Shown: piece after piece, positions 5,940 through 9,828 of the stretch
Numbering within the stretch: the stretch's first letter is position 1
Layout of the letters: each line of letters opens with the position of its first letter
Source of the DNA: Bacteroides sp.
GTDB taxonomy: Bacteria > Bacteroidota > Bacteroidia > Bacteroidales > SM23-62
NCBI GenBank assembly: GCA_030589965.1
Contig: JAUUZM010000089.1
Location: 1 to 9,828 of the forward strand
Length of the DNA stretch: 9,828 nt
Reading direction: 5' to 3'
Notes under the pieces: model-generated
The model's input: only the letters and a program-made list of their open reading frames with translations
The model's database searches: none
Told to the model about the DNA's origin: nothing
Translations under genes and position numbers: made by a program

Positions 5940-8159
5940 TTGAAAAAGCTGTCCCAATTATTGGTTCTCTTGCTTGCATTGTTTGCCAATTCGTTTGTAG
6001 CTCTGGGTGTCCCGGTGCTTACCAAAGCTGTGCTAATTTCTCAATCCACTTCCAATATACAAGTGGATGGTGTTCTGGATGAAGAAGCCTGGAAACTGGC
6101 CGATGCGGCAAATGATTTTTACCAGAGGTTTCCTGCTGACAGTTCCATTGCTATAACCCAAACGGATGTCCGATTAACTTATGATGCTGACTTTCTCTAC
6201 ATCGGGGCAATTTGCCACGACAACGTTGATGGAGAATATGTAGTTTCTTCCCTGAGACGAGATTATAGACCCTCAGGAAATGATGCTCTGAATATTATCA
6301 TCGATCCTTTCAGTGACCTGACCAATGGATTTCTCTTCGGCATTACCCCCTGGGGAGTGCAACGTGAATCCCTTATTATTAATGGAGGAAGCGGCAGACG
6401 TGATGAGAATTCCTCATGGGATAATAAATGGTTTTCAAAGGTCGTGCAACACGAGGGTTACTGGGTGGCAGAAATTGCCATCCCTTTTAAAACCCTTAGA
6501 TTCAAAGAGGGAACAGATACCTGGAGGATCAATTTTATCCGGATCGATTACAAGCAGAATGAGTACAGTAACTGGAACTGGATCCCCAGGAACTTCAGTT
6601 CAACCTCCCTGTCTTATACAGGTGAACTTGTATGGGATGAACCACTGGGTGAAACAAGAAAGAACATAAGCCTGATCCCCTATGCTAAGCTGGGTGCTGC
6701 AAAGAATTATGAAGAAGCTCTTGCACCCGAACGCATCACAGGTATTGGAGGAGATGCTAAAATAGGAATAGGATCGGCACTGAATCTTGATCTGACCATT
6801 AATCCTGATTTCTCCCAGGTGGAGGTTGACCAGCAGGTCACTAACCTGGACCGTTTCGAGATCTATTACCCGGAAAAACGGCAGTTTTTCCTGGAAAATT
6901 CTGATCTCTTTGGTGATTTTGGTTCCATGGGTACCAGGCCGTTTTTCTCTAGAAGAATTGGAATTGCGAAGGATACCAATACAGATGAGAATGTTGAGAA
7001 TCCGATATATGTTGGGGCCAGGCTGAGCGGCAGATTAAATGAGAACTGGAGAGTTGGTGCCATGACCATGCAAACTGCTGATGATCCCGGTTTTGGATTA
7101 CCCAGTGTAAACTATGGTGTGATGGCTGTACAGCGAAAGGTTTTTGCCCGGTCCAATATAGCTGCCATGCTGGTCAATAAACAACCCATAGGGGCCCTGA
7201 GTCCGGAAGCTGATTCATCCGAAGTGAAGTCATGGAACAGGGTGGCGGCATTGGATTATAACCTTGCCTCTCGTGACAGTCGCTGGGAGGGTAAAATATT
7301 TTACCATCATTCCTTCAGTCCGGATAAACTAAAATCCCCATTTGCCCACGGCACTTCTGTGAGATACAATAACGAGCACTGGGATATCAGATGGTCGCAT
7401 AGCCTTGTAGGCGAGGATTATAATGCAGAGGTGGGCTATGTCAGAAGAACGGGTTATAAAAGTATCGCACCTGAGATCGGGTATGATTGGTATCCTTCCT
7501 CTAAAATTCTTAACCGTCATGGTCCCAGTATTGAATACCAGGGACTCTGGGATATGGGCAATGTAAAGCTGGATGAGAGCATTGGTTTGAGGTATATGTT
7601 TCGATTTGTAAACCAGATGTTTGCCTACTTTAGCCTGAATCGTGAATATGTCAGGCTGACGGATGATTTTGATCCCAGTCGCAGCGATGGACTGGAACTG
7701 CCAGAAGGATCAGAGTTCACAACCCTTAATACAAGATTTTATCTTCGCTCCGATATACGAAAAGCATTTTCCTTTGATGCCAGGGGGTCAGTCGGGGAAT
7801 ATTACAATGGAAGGGTAGCCAGGGTCGCAGGCGACCTTAATTACAGATTTCGACCCTATGGCGTTATTTCATTAAACTACAGTTATAGCAGGGTTAGACT
7901 ACCAGAACCTTACAACGACGCAGACCATTATCTGATTGGTCCAAAATTCGACATTACCTTTACCAAATATATATATTTTGCAACTTTGGTACAGTACAAT
8001 AGCCAGATTAATAACATCAACATAAATGCCAGGTTCCAATGGCGGTATAAGCCTGCCTCTGACATTTACCTCGTTTATACCGATAACTACTTTGCTGATG
8101 TTTTTTCACCCAGGAGCCGGGCCCTTATTTTCAAGATGACCTATTGGTTTAATGTCTGA
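5940..8159 (+). CDS. DUF5916 outer-membrane-type protein with N-terminal CBM9-like domain (TTG start)
   Basis: A 739-residue predicted exported protein. Residues 1-23 look like a signal peptide: KK, then a leucine-rich core ending near FVALG. Residues about 38-230 resemble a family 9 carbohydrate-binding-like domain (IQVDGVLDEEAW at 40-51). The DUF5916 signature follows at 288-319: NPDFSQVE and FEIYYPEKRQFFLE. The rest is rich in alternating aromatic strands (GYVRRTGYKS, YFSLNREYVRL, LNYSYSRVRL) and ends TYWFNV, as in a C-terminal outer-membrane beta-barrel. The start is TTG at 5940, with AAAGG just upstream. There is no Met near the N-terminus otherwise, and TTG yields the full signal peptide. 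It lies 6 bases after uxaC and is probably translated from the same message. The molecular role of DUF5916 proteins is unknown to me; sugar-acid or oligosaccharide binding or passage across the outer membrane is inference from context. Confidence 0.85.
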   Translation: MKKLSQLLVLLLALFANSFVALGVPVLTKAVLISQSTSNIQVDGVLDEEAWKLADAANDFYQRFPADSSIAITQTDVRLTYDADFLYIGAICHDNVDGEYVVSSLRRDYRPSGNDALNIIIDPFSDLTNGFLFGITPWGVQRESLIINGGSGRRDENSSWDNKWFSKVVQHEGYWVAEIAIPFKTLRFKEGTDTWRINFIRIDYKQNEYSNWNWIPRNFSSTSLSYTGELVWDEPLGETRKNISLIPYAKLGAAKNYEEALAPERITGIGGDAKIGIGSALNLDLTINPDFSQVEVDQQVTNLDRFEIYYPEKRQFFLENSDLFGDFGSMGTRPFFSRRIGIAKDTNTDENVENPIYVGARLSGRLNENWRVGAMTMQTADDPGFGLPSVNYGVMAVQRKVFARSNIAAMLVNKQPIGALSPEADSSEVKSWNRVAALDYNLASRDSRWEGKIFYHHSFSPDKLKSPFAHGTSVRYNNEHWDIRWSHSLVGEDYNAEVGYVRRTGYKSIAPEIGYDWYPSSKILNRHGPSIEYQGLWDMGNVKLDESIGLRYMFRFVNQMFAYFSLNREYVRLTDDFDPSRSDGLELPEGSEFTTLNTRFYLRSDIRKAFSFDARGSVGEYYNGRVARVAGDLNYRFRPYGVISLNYSYSRVRLPEPYNDADHYLIGPKFDITFTKYIYFATLVQYNSQINNININARFQWRYKPASDIYLVYTDNYFADVFSPRSRALIFKMTYWFNV

Positions 8160-8164
8160 ACCAA
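8144..8164. terminator. Weak hairpin at the end of the rightward operon
   Basis: TTGGTT (8144-8149) and AACCAA (8159-8164) form a 6-bp inverted repeat with a 9-base loop spanning the DUF5916 stop codon, in the 15-base gap before the convergent asnA stop. Neither side has a clear U-run, so an intrinsic terminator is doubtful. No better candidate is visible between these convergent genes. Confidence 0.2.
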
Positions 8165-8174
8165 ACTGAATTAA

Positions 8175-9209
8175 TTACATAAGGATTATGCCGGTTTTGC
8201 GACAATGCTCAACCATTTCACCTGGCCAGAGACTTGCCTGGACTTCCCCAATGTGTGCTTTGCGAAGGAAATACATGCATAATCTGGATTGTCCAATTCC
8301 GCCACCAATGGACTCGGGAAATTCATCGTTCAGAAGCCGCCTGTGAAACAGAAATTCCTTTCGCTCATTTTTTCCTTTGTTGTCGAGCTGATAGAGCATT
8401 GCTTCTTTATCTACCCGTATTCCCATGGAAGAGATCTCTAAGGAATCTTCCAATAAGGGATTCCATATGATTATATCCCCGTTCAGTCCCCTTTTTCCAC
8501 CTCCGGTTTCAGTGGACCAGTCATCATAATCCGGAGCACGACCATCATGGGCTTCTCCTGAAGGCATATCATGACCAATACCAATGATAAATACTGCTCC
8601 ATGCTCCTTTGCAATCTTCTTTTCTCTGGCTTTCGAATCCAAACCCGGATACATCTCATCCAATTCCTCCGCATGGATAAAATGAATTTCATCGGGAAGA
8701 AGGGGCATGATTTGAGGGAAATTCTCATACACAATAAATTCCGTCCTCTTTAGTACGGCATATATTCTATTAACTATGCTCTTTAAGGTATCAAGGTTCC
8801 TTTCAGACGGCATCACAATTTTTTCCCAATCCCACTGATCCACATAAATCGAATGAATATTGGTCAGCTCCTCGTCCGGACGAAGGGCATTCATATCTGT
8901 ATAAAGCCCATATCCATTTGCAATTCCGTAATCCGCCAGCATCATCCTCTTCCATTTCGCAAGGGAGTGTACCACCTCGGCAGTAGCCTCGTCCATGTCC
9001 TTTATATTAAATGATACAGGGCGTTCAATTCCATTCAGATCATCATTGATACCGGTGCCTCTCAAAACAAAAAGGGGAGCAGTAACCCGCCTCAGTTTTA
9101 GCTCAGATGCCAGATTCGATTCGAAAAAATCCTTTATCAATTTAATAGCCTTTTCAGTTTCTTTTAGCTTCAGGATGGACTTGTAACCCTGGGGAATGTG
9201 AAGTTTCAT
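8175..9209 (-). CDS. asnA: Aspartate--ammonia ligase (asparagine synthetase A)
   Basis: A 344-residue protein, close to the 330 of E. coli AsnA. AsnA makes L-asparagine from aspartate, ammonia and ATP via an aspartyl-AMP intermediate and has a class II aminoacyl-tRNA-synthetase-like fold. Motifs shared with the E. coli enzyme are VVHSLAKWKR at 79-88, GLYTDMNALRPDE at 101-113, HSIYVDQWDWE at 119-129, LPDEIHFIHAEEL at 171-183, RAPDYDDWST at 224-233, GLNGDIIIWNP at 241-251, SSMGIRVD at 260-267 and GGGIGQSRL at 302-310. All are intact. It is convergent with the DUF5916 gene (15 bases between stops) and has its own probable promoter at 9237-9244, so it seems to be a single housekeeping gene rather than part of uronate catabolism. 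Confidence 0.97.
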   Translation of the reverse strand: MKLHIPQGYKSILKLKETEKAIKLIKDFFESNLASELKLRRVTAPLFVLRGTGINDDLNGIERPVSFNIKDMDEATAEVVHSLAKWKRMMLADYGIANGYGLYTDMNALRPDEELTNIHSIYVDQWDWEKIVMPSERNLDTLKSIVNRIYAVLKRTEFIVYENFPQIMPLLPDEIHFIHAEELDEMYPGLDSKAREKKIAKEHGAVFIIGIGHDMPSGEAHDGRAPDYDDWSTETGGGKRGLNGDIIIWNPLLEDSLEISSMGIRVDKEAMLYQLDNKGKNERKEFLFHRRLLNDEFPESIGGGIGQSRLCMYFLRKAHIGEVQASLWPGEMVEHCRKTGIILM

Positions 9210-9236
9210 ATTATTTCAGTTATTAATTTTACGGCA

Positions 9237-9244
9237 CAAAAATA
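9237..9244 (-). promoter_or_regulatory. Bacteroidota-type -7 promoter box for asnA
   Basis: The minus strand reads TATTTTTG, a full match to TAnnTTTG, 28 bases upstream of ATG 9209. Transcription would start near 9230, giving a leader of about 20 bases. A definite -33 element is not seen; the upstream bases are very A/T-rich, which raises the chance of random matches. Confidence 0.45.
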
Positions 9245-9245
9245 A

Positions 9246-9284
9246 TTAATTTGTAATTAAATCATCATTTTTTATTACAATTAA
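9246..9284. repeat. A/T-rich inverted repeat upstream of asnA
   Basis: TTAATTTGTAAT (9246-9257) pairs with ATTACAATTAA (9274-9284) as an 11-bp stem with one bulged T and a 16-base loop. It lies just upstream of the asnA -7 box and 58 bases after the DUF4861 stop codon. It could be an operator or chance pairing in A/T-rich DNA. The rest of the 133-base gap 9210-9342 holds nothing else I can identify. Confidence 0.3.
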
Positions 9285-9342
9285 TAACCAGCTGGGGGAA
9301 ATAAATGCTAATTCGTAAAAATCGAGATGCTTTTTCGAGATT

Positions 9343-9828
9343 TCAATAAACAGAAAGTGCCAGATTTGTCTCCAGATTAGCGGCAAACTCTTTAAGATAG
9401 TTTGTCCACTCTTCCTCGCTTGTGTAAAGGTCGGATTTTTTCCATGCAAATCCTGCGTAATAAACCACCTTGCCATCTATAGGATTCATGTGCACCAGTA
9501 CGTGACTCTGGTCCTTTTCCTCTGTTATATATTCTGTATATCCCGTAAGATACTTTGCAGGAACAACTATTCCCATACCCAGTTCAGAATCACCATGTGG
9601 TTGCCAGTAACTGAACCAACCCTTTTTTTCATCTGCTAAAATGTTTCCATCCTTTTCATGAAGTGTCAGTCCGGCCGTCACTTCTTCAGCAGGACCGCTG
9701 ATATGAACTTCTATTTTCATAAGATTGCTTCCCATATCCAGTGAAATTATTTTCTTTTCGATAATTTCACCTGAGGGTCCTTCCCAGGGCTGGTAATCAA
9801 GTTCAAATTGGGTACGAAGTGGCCCTTC
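9343..9828 (-). CDS. DUF4861 family protein, C-terminal part (5' end beyond window)
   Basis: The frame is open from the right edge (9828) to a TGA at 9343-9345, giving the last 161 residues. The fragment begins with EGPLRTQFELDY and contains SLDMGSNLMKIEV, GWFSYWQPHG, LGMGIVVPAKYL, YYAGFAWKKSD and EEEWTNYLKEFA, which together match my memory of the C-terminal half of DUF4861 proteins. These are extracytoplasmic Bacteroidota proteins usually encoded in loci for pectin or other uronate-rich polysaccharides, often near unsaturated-uronyl hydrolases. A Met at 9735 begins a shorter in-frame stretch, but coding-like, family-like sequence continues upstream of it, so the gene is truncated by the window and does not start there. 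No catalytic claim is made. Its position near a uronate catabolism locus fits a role in releasing uronic acids. Confidence 0.75.
   Translation of the reverse strand, partial: EGPLRTQFELDYQPWEGPSGEIIEKKIISLDMGSNLMKIEVHISGPAEEVTAGLTLHEKDGNILADEKKGWFSYWQPHGDSELGMGIVVPAKYLTGYTEYITEEKDQSHVLVHMNPIDGKVVYYAGFAWKKSDLYTSEEEWTNYLKEFAANLETNLALSVY

Noticed and set aside
9323..9341. CGAGAT repeated twice, 13 bases apart, after the DUF4861 gene
   Set aside because: It is a direct, not inverted, 6-base repeat and cannot form a terminator stem; most likely chance.
9735..9735. ATG at 9735 as the start of a complete small 130-residue gene
   Set aside because: The frame stays open to the window edge, and the preceding residues (GPLRTQFELDY, ISLD) match the same DUF4861 family, so this is an internal Met.

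Overview
The window looks like a carbohydrate-use locus from a member of the Bacteroidota. The grounds are: TAnnTTTG-type -7 promoter boxes, A/T-rich leaders with little Shine-Dalgarno signal, a DUF5916 outer-membrane-type protein, a DUF4861 protein, and a GTVDR-type LacI regulator. The order or genus cannot be fixed from the sequence alone. No RNA gene, CRISPR array, transposase or integrase remnant was seen. Coding density is very high; the longest gene-free stretch is about 130 bases.

Layout. Positions 1-3151 hold a minus-strand operon: a LacI-family regulator, then an SDR D-mannonate oxidoreductase 9 bases downstream, then a LarA-superfamily (nickel-pincer) racemase/epimerase whose C-terminus is cut by the left edge. 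Diverging from it at 3258-8159 is a plus-strand operon: a UxaE-type tagaturonate epimerase, the uronate isomerase UxaC, and a large DUF5916/CBM9-like predicted outer-membrane protein that starts 6 bases after uxaC. Between the two operons lies a perfect 14-bp CG-centred palindrome (3219-3232). It is well placed to be the LacI-type operator controlling both directions. Convergent to the second operon are the asparagine synthetase gene asnA (8175-9209, minus) and the 3' part of a DUF4861 gene (9343-9828, minus, cut by the right edge).

How it fits together. UxaC converts D-glucuronate to D-fructuronate and D-galacturonate to D-tagaturonate. UxaE interconverts tagaturonate and fructuronate, so both uronic acids enter one branch. 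The SDR enzyme then reduces fructuronate to D-mannonate. The LarA-like enzyme sits where a mannonate-consuming step is expected and keeps the pincer-cofactor residues, so it may epimerise mannonate at C2 to gluconate, or act on another aldonate. No mannonate dehydratase (UxuA), KDG kinase or KDPG aldolase lies in the window, so the exit of the pathway is not visible. The DUF5916 protein and the DUF4861 gene suggest that the uronates come from a uronate-containing polysaccharide, but no lyase or SusC/D pair is present here. asnA looks like an unrelated housekeeping gene.

Most worth a second look: the LarA-like enzyme within a hexuronate operon, the divergent operator, and the co-transcribed DUF5916 outer-membrane protein of unknown role.
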